This document shows, one piece after another, positions 1 through 9,846 of a stretch of 64,000 nucleotides of DNA. The position numbers were made by a program, and so were the translations under genes. Location of the stretch: the NCBI GenBank assembly GCA_963813315.1, contig CAWEYO010000015.1, positions 1-64,000 on the forward strand, read 5' to 3'. The notes beneath the pieces are model-generated. The model did no database searches and had not been told where the DNA came from. It saw nothing but the letters and a program-made list of their open reading frames with translations. The first letter of the stretch is position 1. Each line of letters begins with the position of its first letter. This DNA is from CAWEYO01 sp963813315. Its GTDB lineage: Bacteria > Pseudomonadota > Alphaproteobacteria > Rhizobiales > Rhizobiaceae.

Positions 1-111
1 TCCCGGCCGCAGTTCCATCTGCTTTTCTTCTGAATAACCTACGCGCTTGCGGAAAGCTGCTCAAATGAATAAAAAGGGCTATCGATGAACTGAGCTCATC
101 TGTTTTGTGCA

Positions 112-1062
112 ATGCTCCGACGCCTGTCCATCAAGGCAATTCAAGCCTTTGAGGCCGCCGCGCGCCTCGGCTCCTTCGCGCTTGCAGCAGACGACCTTGC
201 CGTCACGCCATCGGCGATCAGCCACCAAGTGCGGCTGCTTGAAGAGCAACTCGGCATCGTCCTCTTTCACCGCGTCCACCGCTCGGTCCTCCTGACGGAT
301 GTCGGGCGGGAGTTCGCCACCGAGGTGATCGCGGCCTTCGCGCGCATGGACGCCGCGACCCATGTCGCGGCGACTTTTGGGGGCGCGGCCTCCCTGACGA
401 TCCATTCCACGCCCAGCATCGCCACCCAGTGGCTGATGCGCCGCTTACCACTCTACGGCGAGAAGCACCCCGAGATCGACCTCAGGCTCCAGTCCTCGGT
501 GAACCGCGTCGATCTCGGCCAGGGCATCGTCGACGTCGACATTCGATACAATCCGGGACCCCCGCCAGCGGGCTCAGTCATGGTTCCCTTTCCAGACGAC
601 GTGATCGTGCCGATGTGCTCGCCCCGGCTGGCCGAGGGCGTGAAACCCATCCGGCGCCCGGAGGACCTCGCCGGCCACACGCTGATCCACGGCGAAATCA
701 CCATCCTTGGCTGGCGCGACTGGAGCCGGCGCAACCGGAAGGCGCGCCTCGACCTCGAGCGCGGACCCCGCTTCGACCGCTCCTTCATGGCGATCTGCGC
801 GGCTGTAGATGGCCTCGGGATTTGCCTCGACAGCATGTTGCTCGCCGAGCAGGAACTGCGGAAAGGCAAGCTGATCGTCCTCTTTCCCGAGACCGCTATG
901 AATGTCCGCGGGCATGGCTTCGTCACTCTTCGCTCTAAGTCCGATATGCCAAAGGTGATGGATTTTCGAAATTGGCTCTTCGGAGAGTTGGAACAAACAA
1001 AACAATGGTGGAACGAGTTCTTAACGTCCGATGATTGCATTGTACGCCGAGCCAGACGCTGA
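112..1062 (+). CDS. LysR family transcriptional regulator (GcvA-like)
   Basis: A 316-residue protein of normal LysR length. Residues about 5-65 form the winged helix-turn-helix (KAIQAFEAAARLGSFALAAD, then TPSAISHQVRLLEEQLG). The remainder is the periplasmic-binding-like effector domain. The recognition-helix sequence resembles GcvA/AmpR-type regulators, which usually control a divergent or nearby operon. No divergent target lies in the window, because the upstream 111 bases reach the window edge. The downstream neighbour is a decayed replication cassette in the opposite orientation, so no functional link is suggested. The effector is unknown. The frame is intact, unlike most of the following 8 kb. 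Confidence 0.93.
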   Translation: MLRRLSIKAIQAFEAAARLGSFALAADDLAVTPSAISHQVRLLEEQLGIVLFHRVHRSVLLTDVGREFATEVIAAFARMDAATHVAATFGGAASLTIHSTPSIATQWLMRRLPLYGEKHPEIDLRLQSSVNRVDLGQGIVDVDIRYNPGPPPAGSVMVPFPDDVIVPMCSPRLAEGVKPIRRPEDLAGHTLIHGEITILGWRDWSRRNRKARLDLERGPRFDRSFMAICAAVDGLGICLDSMLLAEQELRKGKLIVLFPETAMNVRGHGFVTLRSKSDMPKVMDFRNWLFGELEQTKQWWNEFLTSDDCIVRRARR

Positions 1063-1291
1063 TCACGAACGTCAGCTTCTGGGGCACAGAGCTGACGTCG
1101 GACAGGCTTCGGCCGAACGTCAGTCAATGGCGCTACTTGCTCGTTCGGATGGCCGGAGCGGACGGGACAGTCCACCATGAGACTGCTTGCGAACTCGGTT
1201 ACAGGTTCTGACCACTAGCTCGGAAAAACGCTACCGGGATTTTCGCCGTTTCATTGGCTTGATCGATACTCTCTTCGGCTCACCACGACGG

Positions 1292-3376
1292 TCACTTCGT
1301 TTCACCCCAGTTGTAGCCGGTATGAACCAAGACCAAATTGTTGAGCGGCGCGCCCGGAAAGATTGTCTCAAAGGCGAGCGTCATCGCCTCCTCTAGCAGT
1401 ACCGCCGCCCGCTTGGCATCTTCTTCGCGGACTTCGAGCACGATCTCGTCATGGCACCAGATCACCGGTCCGCCGGCAATCCCGTATGCCGGCAACGCCT
1501 TGTCGATCAGCGCCAGCGCCAGCATCGAGGCATCGGCGCAGGCGCCCTGGACAGGCAGGTTGCAGCTTTGCGTGTAGCGAGAATTCCCGCCGGTCCTTCT
1601 CGCCCGGCTTCGGTGCGGCGTTCCAGGCGAACCGATGGATCCGGCCCTCGTCCTCGTCGGCATGGGCGCCGATGCGCACATAGCCGCGCGCCCGCAGATA
1701 TTGGCGTGGTGCCTGCGCCACACGGCGAGTTGCGGATAGGCGGACGCAGAAGGCGTCAAGGCGCTGCTTCGCCTCGTGGAGTTCGAGCCTGATGCCGTAA
1801 TTGTTCCACGCGGCCTGCGACCAGTCCATCGGGTCCCATCCCGTAAACCGCGCCGAAGTTCACCGCCTTGGCGGCGTTGCGCTCGGCCTTGCTGACATCC
1901 TCCGGAGCCGCGCCGGTGAAGCTGGCGGCAGTCAGCCGGTGCAGGTCGTCGCCGGCCGCGAACGCCTCTGTCATGGCGACATCGCCGCTGATATGGGCGG
2001 CGGCGCGCAGTTCCATCGACGACCAGTCGCCGCCGACCAGGACATGCCCAGGTGCGGCGACATAGAGGGACCGGAAACGCTTGCCGTCGCCCTTGGCCGG
2101 CGTCTGCTGGACGTTCGGGTTCGAGCATGAGGCCCGCCCGGTTATTGCCTGGGCGACATTGTAGGAGGCGTGGATACGGCCGTCGTGGACGAAGGTCCGC
2201 CAACGACGGGCCGAAAGAGGAGAGCTGCTTGTCGACGATGCCGATCTCGGCCAACACGGCGATCGGGTCGTAGTGGGCGGCGCGCCGTAGATCCGACCGC
2301 TTTGTCGACTTGGCCGTGCCTTTCGGCGTGACGGGCCATGCCTCCCATTCCTCCGGCGTCAGCAGTTCCGCTAGCAGCTTCTCCTTGCCGGACGGCGATG
2401 ACGGCACGCCGTCGAGCGCCAGCTCCGGCCGCCCGGCTTCGGCGCAGGCGGTCTCGAAGCGGGTGGCAAGATCGAGCCGTCGGCGCATTCAGATCTTCGA
2501 TCAGGACGGCATGGGCGTCGCGGTCGAAGCCGACGCCGCGGCGCTCCATGCGGGCGACGGCCGGCAGCACCGCGCGTTGGATTTGGTAGGCGCTCTCGAC
2601 GCGCTCGGCTTCGAGCTGCGGCATCAGCACCTCGGCGAGATGGAACGCCAGCACCGCGTCGAGCGCCGGCGTAGTTCAGTTGCGGCCCGGAGAGGTTCGG
2701 CGCCGACCAGTCGCTCGTCTGCAGTTCCTTCTTGAGCTGGATGATCGATGCCGAGGAAGTGGGCCGAAGCCTCGGCGAGCGAACGGTGCGCCGACACCAG
2801 CGAGCAAGCCCGGCCATCTGCATGGTGCAGTCGAAATTCTCAGGCTCGATGCCTAGCGCCTGCAGGAATTTCAGTTCGAACGCGGCGTTGTGGATTGCCA
2901 GCGGCAGCGGACCACAGCGGCTCAAGGGCATCCAGGTCGACATGATCGAGATCGAACACATAGGCGGTCTCGCCGCCGGCATAGACCTGGACCAGGCGGA
3001 TTTCGCCACGGCCAGGATAGAGCGGCGCCGTGGAGGCGCGCTCACGCGTGGACCGGAGTTCCGTCGAGCGTCGGGATCGCTGGCGACCATGGCGGCTTTG
3101 CCGGTCTCGCGCAGCTCCAGTTCACGGGCAGCCATCGCGGCGATGGCCGTCTCCGCCGCCGCGGCTTCGTCGGCGGTCGGCTTCGTCTCGATATCAAGCC
3201 CGATCGATCCGCCGGAAGCGATCAGTTCATCGACAATCGGGCGTGCCGTCGCCGTCGATCGACCAACGAGAACTGCACTGCACGCCGAGGTTGTGAAGGA
3301 TTTCGCCGGCTGGATCGTCGTCACCGCCGAGCGCATGTGATGATCGACGGCTTTCGCCGGAGCGAATGACGGTCAC
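1292..3376 (-). pseudogene. Family A DNA polymerase (PolA-like, exonuclease plus polymerase), multiply frameshifted
   Basis: Reading right to left, the frames supply in order a GTG start that overlaps the stop of the upstream mini-gene, a 3'-5' exonuclease motif (GLDIET near 3200), NAAFELKFLQ (near 2860), a helix LEAERVESAYQIQRAV, the polymerase O-helix region KAVNFGAVYGMG (near 1850), and the C-terminal palm motif WCHDEIVLEV (near 1440) followed by HTGYNWGETK at the end. At least five frame changes are needed to read through. No 5'-3' exonuclease domain is seen, so this is the short form found in phage, plasmid and integrative-element cassettes and not the housekeeping Pol I. It is the last gene of a minus-strand replication module. 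Not expected to be functional if the sequence is correct. Confidence 0.85.
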
Positions 3377-3501
3377 GCCATGCTGGCAGCCTCGTCGGCG
3401 GCGAGGTGGCCAAGGCCGATGACGCGTAGGTCGGCTCCACGAAGACGGATGACGAGACCGGCGTGGCGTGCCTCGGCGATGAGCGCGACGGCGTCGGTCA
3501 T
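3373..3501 (-). CDS. TubC N-terminal-docking-like mini-protein
   Basis: A 42-residue open frame starting MTDAVALIAEARHAGL and ending in ASMA. It has a strong ribosome-binding site (GGGGAGGAC) upstream, and its stop overlaps the GTG start of the polymerase gene, which indicates translational coupling. The helix then short beta-strand pattern (AEARHAGLVIRLRGADLRVI) resembles the small TubC-docking-domain-like proteins that accompany DUF3631/Toprim/primase cassettes in Rhizobiales. It is shorter than usual for such proteins, so it may be truncated. Its function in those cassettes is unknown. It is the only unbroken frame of the module. Confidence 0.55.
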   Translation of the reverse strand: MTDAVALIAEARHAGLVIRLRGADLRVIGLGHLAADEAASMA

Positions 3502-3623
3502 CAGATGTCCTCCCCTTCGGAGGGAGTCTTCGGGCCTCGCATGGCGCGATCGCGGCCGACGCCTGGCCTAGACGCTTTTCGGCGACCGAGGATTTTGCGC
3601 CGCCTTGCGTTTTTCGCTTTCAA

Positions 3624-3763
3624 ACCCGGTAACCCGGTCCGACCGCTTGCGCTGCAAGGGTTTTCGCGGTTTCAAACCCGGTCCGGATTGTGTTTGCTCG
3701 GACCGGGTTTGAATTTGGCTCAACGCCTTTGTTTCCAAGCGGATCGGACCGGGTTACCGGGTT
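3624..3763. repeat. Nested inverted repeat (potential cruciform)
   Basis: The outer arms begin AAACCCGGTAACCCGGTCCG at 3624 and are repeated in inverse orientation ending at 3763 (GGACCGGGTTACCGGGTTT). The match is about 28 bases with one extra base. Inside them a second, perfect palindrome (TTCAAACCCGGTCCG and its complement CGGACCGGGTTTGAA) flanks a 13-base loop at roughly 3671-3714. The element lies over the 3' end of the DUF3631 frame and the gap before the TubC-like gene. It may be a transcriptional attenuator, a replication or recombination site, or a small palindromic insertion. The function is not known. Confidence 0.8.
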
Positions 3764-5142
3764 TGTTGCCGGAAAAACCACGTGTCGAGAAAATCGCATC
3801 GATTTCGGCGACTTTTTTGGCCACCTCGGCAGCGGTATCTGCCGGCACCCGGCCGCTCGCGAGGTACCGTCTGAACGCGTCGAGGAACTGATCCGCCGGG
3901 TAGAGACGGCGTTTGTGGCCGCCTTCCGGTCATCCGCCCTGCGAATGATCTGGTAGGCTCCGAGCATCTTACCAAGCCGGGTCGCCGTGAGCGGCTGCGG
4001 CGGGGCGAACGGGCGTTTCGGATCGACGAATTCCTGCCAGGTGCCGTTGTCTTCCTTCAGCAGATGCGCAGTGCAGTTCCTCCGGGGTGATGCCGCCGAG
4101 TGGAACGAGACTTCTCGCGTTTAGCGTGTATGATGTCTAGGCAATCGAGCAGCAGCTCGGTGCTGTGCCCGAGATCGCCGCGGCCCTTCGGCGAAAGCGC
4201 GCGGGCTGCCTGCTCGATCCGCTTCGGCCATTCGCCGCCAGCCAGGTGCGCGATGACGAAAAGCGGCAGCAGCTTGTCGAGTTCACGGGCGCTGATCCAG
4301 AGCGGGTGGACGCCGTTGTGCACCGTGTGATCATTTTCCTCCATGTCGTCGACGCGCTTGATCACCTTCGCCACCGCGTCGCGGTTGTCCGCCGCCCAGC
4401 GGGCGGCACGGCTCGCCAGCTTCGCTGCCCGCTCCTCTGCGTGGTAGGTCGACGCACGGCGCATGCGGACAGCAAATTGTCCTTGGACGCTGGGAGGCGG
4501 CGCCATGGTGATGATCAGCGCAGCGCGACTGCACCGCCTTGGCGGCTTCCTCAAGGCCGGCCAGGATCAGCGGGCAGAACGGCGATGTCGAAGACGGCGT
4601 GAACTTGCCGTCCTCGCTTCTTCTCCGTCCGGTCGACGGAGCTTCCTTTCTCGAAACCGGAACAGATGAGATCGACCAGGGTACCGCCGTCGGCGATGGG
4701 CGGCGTTCGCCTCGTTGATGAATATCGTGAAGTCCGGGTGGGCCGCGATGAACCGGTGGAACGTCGCCTCCGTGATACTGTCGGAGCGCTTCCACCGCGG
4801 GCAGCAGCGGAGGGTCAGCATCCCCGGCGTCGTCTTGCCGAATTCCGGCTCGGCGCTGTGGAGCCAGATGCGCATCGCGAAGTTGAACAGGTCAAAGACG
4901 CCGGTGTAGACGGCAAAGAGCGCGAGCACCCAGGCCGCTGTCGGCGGCAGGAAGACGTACCGCTCCAGCAGCGCGACGATGTCGTCGAGAAGCTGTGGCA
5001 GATTTTGCGCTTCGGTGGCCGGCGCGGATTCGCCTGCACGCAGGCTCAGAGCCTGTTCGGCCTCCGCGGCGGCTTTCTGCTCTGCGACGGCTTCCTTGCG
5101 AGCCGCTTTGCGTGACCGGCTGAGTTCCTCGAGCGACGGCAT
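3720..5142 (-). pseudogene. DUF3631-domain ATPase/helicase-like replication protein, frameshifted
   Basis: The N-terminal part (4567-5142) has a charged helix, then a Walker-like segment in which the expected SPxxxxGKT appears as AEPEFGKTTPGMLTLRC, followed by an acidic Walker-B-like IFINEAN. The DUF3631 core follows in another frame (4057-4554): HPLWISARELDKLLPLFVIA and LAGGEWPKRIEQAARAL. A third frame carries LTATRLGKMLGAYQI and a RYLASGRVPADTAAEVAKKV tail ending at 3720. At least three frameshifts separate these pieces. DUF3631 proteins occur in plasmid and integrative-element replication modules beside Toprim and primase genes, and the same order is seen here. The 3' end is built partly from the nested inverted repeat. 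Confidence 0.78.
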
Positions 5143-5163
5143 GCCTTGGATCTTCTTCAGCGA

Positions 5164-5812
5164 CTAGCTTGGCGCGGCCGTAGTCGGCGTCGTCGATGCG
5201 GTAAAGCTCTTCGAAGAACGCGTCTTCGCCGCGCTGCCAGAGCGCGCCGTCAGCCGCCTTGGCGACCGTTTTGATGGCCTCGGAGTCGAGATTGCCATCC
5301 TTGTCCACGCTTTCAGGCGGGCCAGCTTGACCTTGATGCCGCCCTGGCCGAGCAGACGGGGAACAGCGGCCTGCAGCGCCTCCGAGCTCTCGCCGACGAC
5401 AACGACCTCCTCGATCTCCGGCGGATGGTGGCCCGGCCGGCCCACTTTTGATGGGGAGGGGCGGCCACGCGCTCGAGGCCGGCGGCCCGGAGCGCCAGCG
5501 CGTCGACCAGCGATGCAGCCAGGTAAAGTGTCGTCGGCGCGCCCTCACCATGATTGCCGAGCCGGATCATGCCGTCTTTCAGCCAGCTCGCGCGCCCGCG
5601 CTTGTTGCGCGGCTCGCCGAGCGTCGGCCGCCGCGACCGGGTTGATCGGCTGGATGTGGAGCGCGACCAGGGTCCCGTCGTGATCGGTGACCGGCGCCAG
5701 CAGGGTTGGGCCGCCGGCCCGGCGGTTCATGATGCGGAGACTGGCAATGTCGCACCGCGATCGCGGCGAGCATTTCCTTGTCGAAGCCGAGACCGGTCAG
5801 CCAGGTCATGAC
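5164..5812 (-). pseudogene. Toprim-domain protein (primase-associated), frameshifted
   Basis: Pieces in different frames give RAGGPTLLAPVTDHDGTLVA followed by the start of IQPINP, then MIRLGNHGEGAPTTLYLAAS leading into LVDALALRAAGLERV, and PEIEEVVVVGESSEALQAAV followed by a Gly-rich turn and KVKLARLK. This is the layout of the Toprim proteins that accompany phage- or plasmid-type primases: a nucleotide-sensing acidic Toprim core after a DNA-binding lead segment. Two or more frameshifts disrupt it. It lies between the primase-side genes and the DUF3631 gene on the same strand, so these were probably co-transcribed. The family assignment rests on pattern recognition of short segments. Confidence 0.6.
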
Positions 5813-6507
5813 GATGGTGCCGGTCGCCGGTATACCGCCGTTCCACAGGTCGTCGGCCTCGATTTTCCGGCGCTGGTCGTGGCCGCTGCGCTGGCAGTCT
5901 CGTCATCGTACCGGAACGAACGGGCCTTCATGCGGGTGCGTTTTGAGCCATTCAGCCGCCTAGTCCGCGGCCTCGTCGCCATGGATGTGGGCGATGAGCT
6001 CGAAGGCATCATCGCCGGCAGCGCCGCCGGCTGCCCGTCGTCGCAGGATGAACCATGAGCCGTCGGGCCGGATGTCGATGTCTCTTGCCGGCTTCGTAGC
6101 CAAGGTCGACCGCGATCTCGATAATCCACGTCGGTCAGCCGGTCGGCTTCCGCCGCGGTGAAGGAAGCGGCCTTGGCCTCCGGCTCGGCCGTTGGCCTTG
6201 CCGTTGCCTTTCTGGTACGGGCCTCGGCCTTGCGCTTTTTACGGACGGGGCGGTCCTTGTGTTCGAAGGCGAAGCGTTCGGCTTCCGCAAGAGTCAGCAC
6301 GCCGTCATCGACCAGCTTCGGGACCGCCTGGTCGACGCTCTGGCCTTCGGATCGCAGCATGTCGAAGGAAGCGACGACTCCCGCATCGCGGGCGCTGAGA
6401 AGATCGTCGAGCGCATCAGGTTTGCTGCGCGCCGCGGCTTGTCTCGTGGCGGGATTGTTCACGTCTGGCTGGTCGTCGCTCAGGTCGTGTTGTTCGTTGT
6501 CAGACAT
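5813..6507 (-). pseudogene. Unassigned accessory protein of the replication cassette
   Basis: The frame opens MSDNEQHDLSDDQPDVNN. It is acidic at the N-terminus, then has a helical region (PKLVDDGVLTLAEAERFAFE) and a strongly basic Lys/Arg/Ala linker near residues 100-125, and then TAAEADRLTDVDY. A frameshift near 6120 separates this from ARDIDIRPDGSWFILRRRAA in the next frame. Its ATG overlaps the stop of the upstream primase gene, so the two were probably translationally coupled. I do not recognise the family. A short acidic/basic linker protein between primase and Toprim genes suggests a primase-partner role, but that is inference. Confidence 0.5.
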
Positions 6508-8088
6508 TTGAAAGGTTCTCCTGCGCCCGGCGCGGCTTGCGCCCGGCGTCTGGACTGCTGGGTGATTGCTGAGCCGGATTTGGCTTCAGCCGCAGATGCG
6601 CGACCGCGCGGCTGTCCAGCGCGTTGCGGTAATTCTGGACGGCGCTGACTTTTGCCTCACCGGCACCTGGAGCCAGGCGATCGACGAAGGCGATGAGGGC
6701 GTCTCAGCGGCGTGATGCTCGAGCATGAAGCGGATGATGTGGCCAAGCACCGGCATGACGTTGTCCGGCGGCTCGGCGAGCAGAAGCCGGTAGACGGTGC
6801 GCTCGGCCTCAAGCCGGCCGCGGCAGAGCGCGAGGCGATGATGGGCGCGGATGCGCTTGAGAAGAACCTCGCCGGCCGGCACGACAGCCGTCCCGGTGCC
6901 GGTGGGGAGGCGCACCTCGCTCGAAGACGCTGGCCGCGGAAGTGACGCGGCTCGGCAGCCAGAAGCCAATCTGGCGCGCGAGAACGACGAAGGTCGCATC
7001 ACCGATCGAGCGGACCTTCCGTGTCGATTTCCACGTCTTCTCCGGGTCGACCCAGCCACGGTCGCCACGGCGCGCGCGGATATGAGAGCGACCATTCGAC
7101 GAAGGCGTCGTGGACGATCCGCTCGGCGTCCGGGTCGTCGACTGATAGACGACGACCCAGCAGGCGAAGGCGATCCGGACCCAGCGGTCGTAGCCGATGC
7201 CGGTGTTCGGCAGCACGGCGAATAGCGCCGCAACGTCCTGCGGCGTCACGGGCTCGGTCAGCCGGCAGTGAAGTTGTGGCTCGGTGATGCCGGCCATGTC
7301 CTGCCGGTAGACGGCAATTTGCCGGCGCGTAGGCCGCGACGATCCCGCATGAGCGTGTCTGTGGAGCGCCTGAACGAAGCGAGTGCGTCCGAGAGACCCG
7401 CCAAGGCGCGTGATCGTCACCGGCCTGGGCTCGCCTATCTTCCAGTTGAACGTTCCCGGCAGCCGCGGCGCGGCGATCTGCATCGTCGTCTGCTGCCAGT
7501 CGGCGACGAGGCCGCCGCTCTTCAGCGCCGCCACGAAGCGCCGCGCGAGGTCGAGCCACTGGTCAGGCGGCAGCGGCTCGGTCGAGCGCCCACACGGCAT
7601 GCGCGCCGCCAGAGCCGGAGTTGATGACGATCGACGGCGACGGCAGCTTGGCCTTGGCAAGGGCCCCGTCGAGCGCCGCCAGGGCCTCATCATGCGTTTG
7701 ATAGGCGTGCGGCGTGCCGTCGCTCTTGGTGCCGACGTCGATATCTACGAACAGCGCGGCGAGATCACGGACATTGCCGGTGATGCGGGCGCCGAGCGGA
7801 CGACCGTAGTCGCTGAGGTAGAACGGATCGTGGTAACGCGCGATGGTCAGATAGATGTCGTGGCCGGCGGCGGTCAGGGCAGCCGCCCGCTCCAGCATCT
7901 GGCCAAATCCAAGGACGCGGCGCCGTTCACCGCCGATGTCGACCGAGTAGCCATCGGCCTCAACCGTGAACGGGATGTTAGCGAAGCGGCCGGAGAGCAC
8001 GGTGCTGAACGGCGAGGAAGGACATATCGCCGGGCCGAAGCAGGAGCAGCGGCAGCAGCGCCCGAGCGGTCAGGTCATTGTCGATCAT
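6500..8088 (-). pseudogene. RepB-like archaeo-eukaryotic (AEP) primase, frameshifted
   Basis: The gene starts at an ATG at 8088 preceded by AAGGAGCC. Frames give MIDNDLTARALLPLLLLRPG, then after one lost base SGRFANIPFTVEADGYSVDI, and the catalytic-type motif ALFVDIDVGTKSDG, in which the DxD binds metal in AEP primases. SGSGGAHAVWALDR (the sGxGxHxyw motif) and LPGTFNWKIGEPRPVTI follow. The C-terminal frame reads SAVQNYRNALDSRAVAHLRL and stops at 6500, overlapping the next start. At least four frame changes occur. These motifs fit the RepB/PrimPol-like primases of mobile elements. It is the first gene of the minus-strand module and would have primed replication for the PolA-like polymerase. 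Confidence 0.8.
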
Positions 8089-8264
8089 GGCGGCTCCTTA
8101 GAGAACCACCGAGGGATTTCCGCGGCGCGCCGATATGCTACAAGGGTCTTAGGATTTTATTCTCTTTGTAACCTGTCAGCGCCGCCCGGCTCGTCTCGGC
8201 GGCGTCTTTCTCTCCTTGTTTCAGACAGCAGAACTAGGTTCGCCTTCAGCGTTGTCGTGCACGC

Positions 8265-8660
8265 TCATTCCTTGTCATCCATTAGGTTGTCGATGATGAT
8301 TTCAAGCCGCTCGCGGTCGTCTTCCTCATGTGTTTTGAGCACCGCAGCTGCTGATAGATCCCAGCTGGCGAGGATGGCGTCCTCGACGATCTGCGCGAGG
8401 TCGGCCGGTGACAACGCCTCGCACTGCACTGTCGAAACGCCATCGCCGCCGACGCCGGCGAACGAACGCCTGTCTCCAGGCTTGGCCGGCGCGGTTGGCA
8501 GGGCGAACTCAACTATCTGCTGCGGCGTGAGCGCTATGCGCTCAGGGATGAACGCTGCGTCAGCATCGGTGATGTCGCCGATGAAAGCGCCGATGTCCTC
8601 GACCAGCGATTTGTAGATATGCTCGCCGCTTGGGTCGTAGTCGCCGACGTGTCCTCGCGC
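8265..8660 (-). pseudogene. Topoisomerase VI subunit A-like (Toprim) protein, C-terminal fragment
   Basis: The frame contains VGDYDPSGEHIYKSL, the GDxDPSG metal-binding motif typical of topoisomerase VI-A/Spo11-like Toprim proteins. It continues PERIALTPQQIVEFALPTAP and a Glu/Asp-rich tail to the stop at 8265. The residues upstream of about 8660 lose homology, and within 50 bases an oppositely oriented transglycosylase fragment begins, so the 5' half has been lost. ILAELG-type residues just upstream lie in a different frame. It sits immediately 5' of the primase gene on the same strand and probably belonged to the same mobile cassette. Confidence 0.65.
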
Positions 8661-8693
8661 ACCCGCTTCGGGGTTATTCCGAGTTCCGCCAGG

Positions 8694-9170
8694 ATTTCGG
8701 GAGCGGGCAAGGCGCTTGCCTATGCCATCGCGCGCCGGGAGAGCGAATTCAACGTCGGGGCGGTGTCTGGCGCCGGCGCACGGGGGCTGTTGCAACTGCT
8801 TCCGGGCACTGCCAAGGAGGTCGCCGAGAAGTCCGGCCTTCCCTATTCGAAATCGCGGCTGACCTCGGATGCCGGCTACAACGCGACGCTCGGCGCTGCG
8901 TTCCTCGGCGAACAGCTCGGCCGCTTCGACGGCTCCTATGTCTTGACCTTTGCGGGCTACAACGCCGGCCCGCGGCGGGCCCAGGAATGGGTGAAGCGCT
9001 ATGGCGATCCGCGCGGCAAGGACATCGAGACGGTCGTCGACTGGATCGAGCGCATCCCCTTCACCGAAACGCGCAGCTACGTGCAGCGGGTGATGGAGAA
9101 CTACCAGGTCTACAAGACGCGTCTCTCCGGGCAGTTCGATATCGCCAGCGATCTGGTCAGCGGACGCTAG
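8694..9170 (+). pseudogene. Soluble lytic transglycosylase (SLT domain), C-terminal fragment
   Basis: Starting about residue 25 of the open frame, the sequence is a clear SLT catalytic domain: AYAIARRESEFNVGAVSGAG (ES catalytic Glu), ARGLLQLLPGTAKEVA, then AGYNATLGAAFLGEQL, VLTFAGYNAGPRRAQEWVKR and ETRSYVQRVMENYQVYKTRL. These proteins cleave peptidoglycan glycan strands in the periplasm and normally exceed 600 residues with a signal peptide. Here only the final 160 or so remain, with no signal sequence. The fragment is fused head-on to the topoisomerase-like fragment, marking a recombination junction near 8660-8694. Confidence 0.85.
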
Positions 9171-9181
9171 AACGGCGCTCG

Positions 9182-9502
9182 TCATTGCCGGATCACAATG
9201 AGAGTATTGCTCAGCCCTTCTTTGCGAACGAGGTTGAACAGCACGGGAGCATGCTCGGGATCGAGCCGAACACAGCCGGCAGACGCTGGTCGGCCCAGGC
9301 GCGCGGTCTGATACGTGCCATGGACGGCGTAGTCGCCATCATAGAAGACTGAATATGGCATGGGGGCATGATCGTACCGGCGCGATCGGTGGTGCAGAGA
9401 GAGCCATTTGGCGGTCCACACGCCAGTCAGTGTTTCCTTGCCGTTATGCCGTAGAAGTCCAGGCCATTGGCCGACGATCCGGCTTCGGTAAACCAATGTC
9501 AT
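9182..9502 (-). pseudogene. L,D-transpeptidase (YkuD) C-terminal fragment
   Basis: Residues from TGVWTAKWLSLHHRSRRYDH onward match the YkuD fold: APMPYSVFYDGDYAVHGTYQ supplies the catalytic-region His, and GRPASAGCVRLDPEHA carries the nucleophilic Cys (SxGCVR). Full proteins carry a signal peptide and a longer beta-sandwich N-terminus. Here the upstream part shifts frame near 9440 (the NGKETLTG stretch resembles the usual TGxxxTPTG loop but lacks its lead-in). It converges on the transglycosylase fragment. Two adjacent peptidoglycan-enzyme remnants suggest a lost cell-wall gene cluster. Confidence 0.75.
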
Positions 9503-9697
9503 GCTCTGGGTCGAAAGATGGACCTCGGCGCGTATGGCTGGGGCGTCGTCCTGAACCGGAATGGCGAGTTAGGACGCCTGTGCGACCTAGCCGCCGCGAA
9601 GGCGTGTCCTTAAGGGCCTATCGACCAATGTCGGGGATGCGCCATGTGTGGACGGCTCTCCTTAATCGGGCGACCGAACTCTCAATCCTGGAGCGTT

Positions 9698-9743
9698 CCC
9701 CTTCGCCCAACAGCCACTTGCCCCCTTCGCCCAACAGCCACTT
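9698..9743. repeat. Tandem 22-bp direct repeat
   Basis: The 22-base unit CCCCTTCGCCCAACAGCCAC plus TT occurs at 9698-9719 and again at 9722-9743, separated by two bases. It lies in the 344-base stretch (9503-9846) between the transpeptidase fragment and the cyclase-hydrolase gene, which shows no convincing gene. It could be an operator pair or a simple slippage duplication. Confidence 0.75.
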
Positions 9744-9846
9744 TGCCGGCGAGGAGACGGTAAGACGCCTCGCGCCGTAGGCCTCTAAGATTTTAGAAAG
9801 ACGGACCCTATGGACGAAGTACCAACAAGGTAGCACCATCGGAACT

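Noticed and set aside
8265..9185. A 306-codon minus-strand frame as one gene
   Set aside because: Only the part below about 8660 has protein-like homology. The upper part is antisense to a clear lytic transglycosylase domain.
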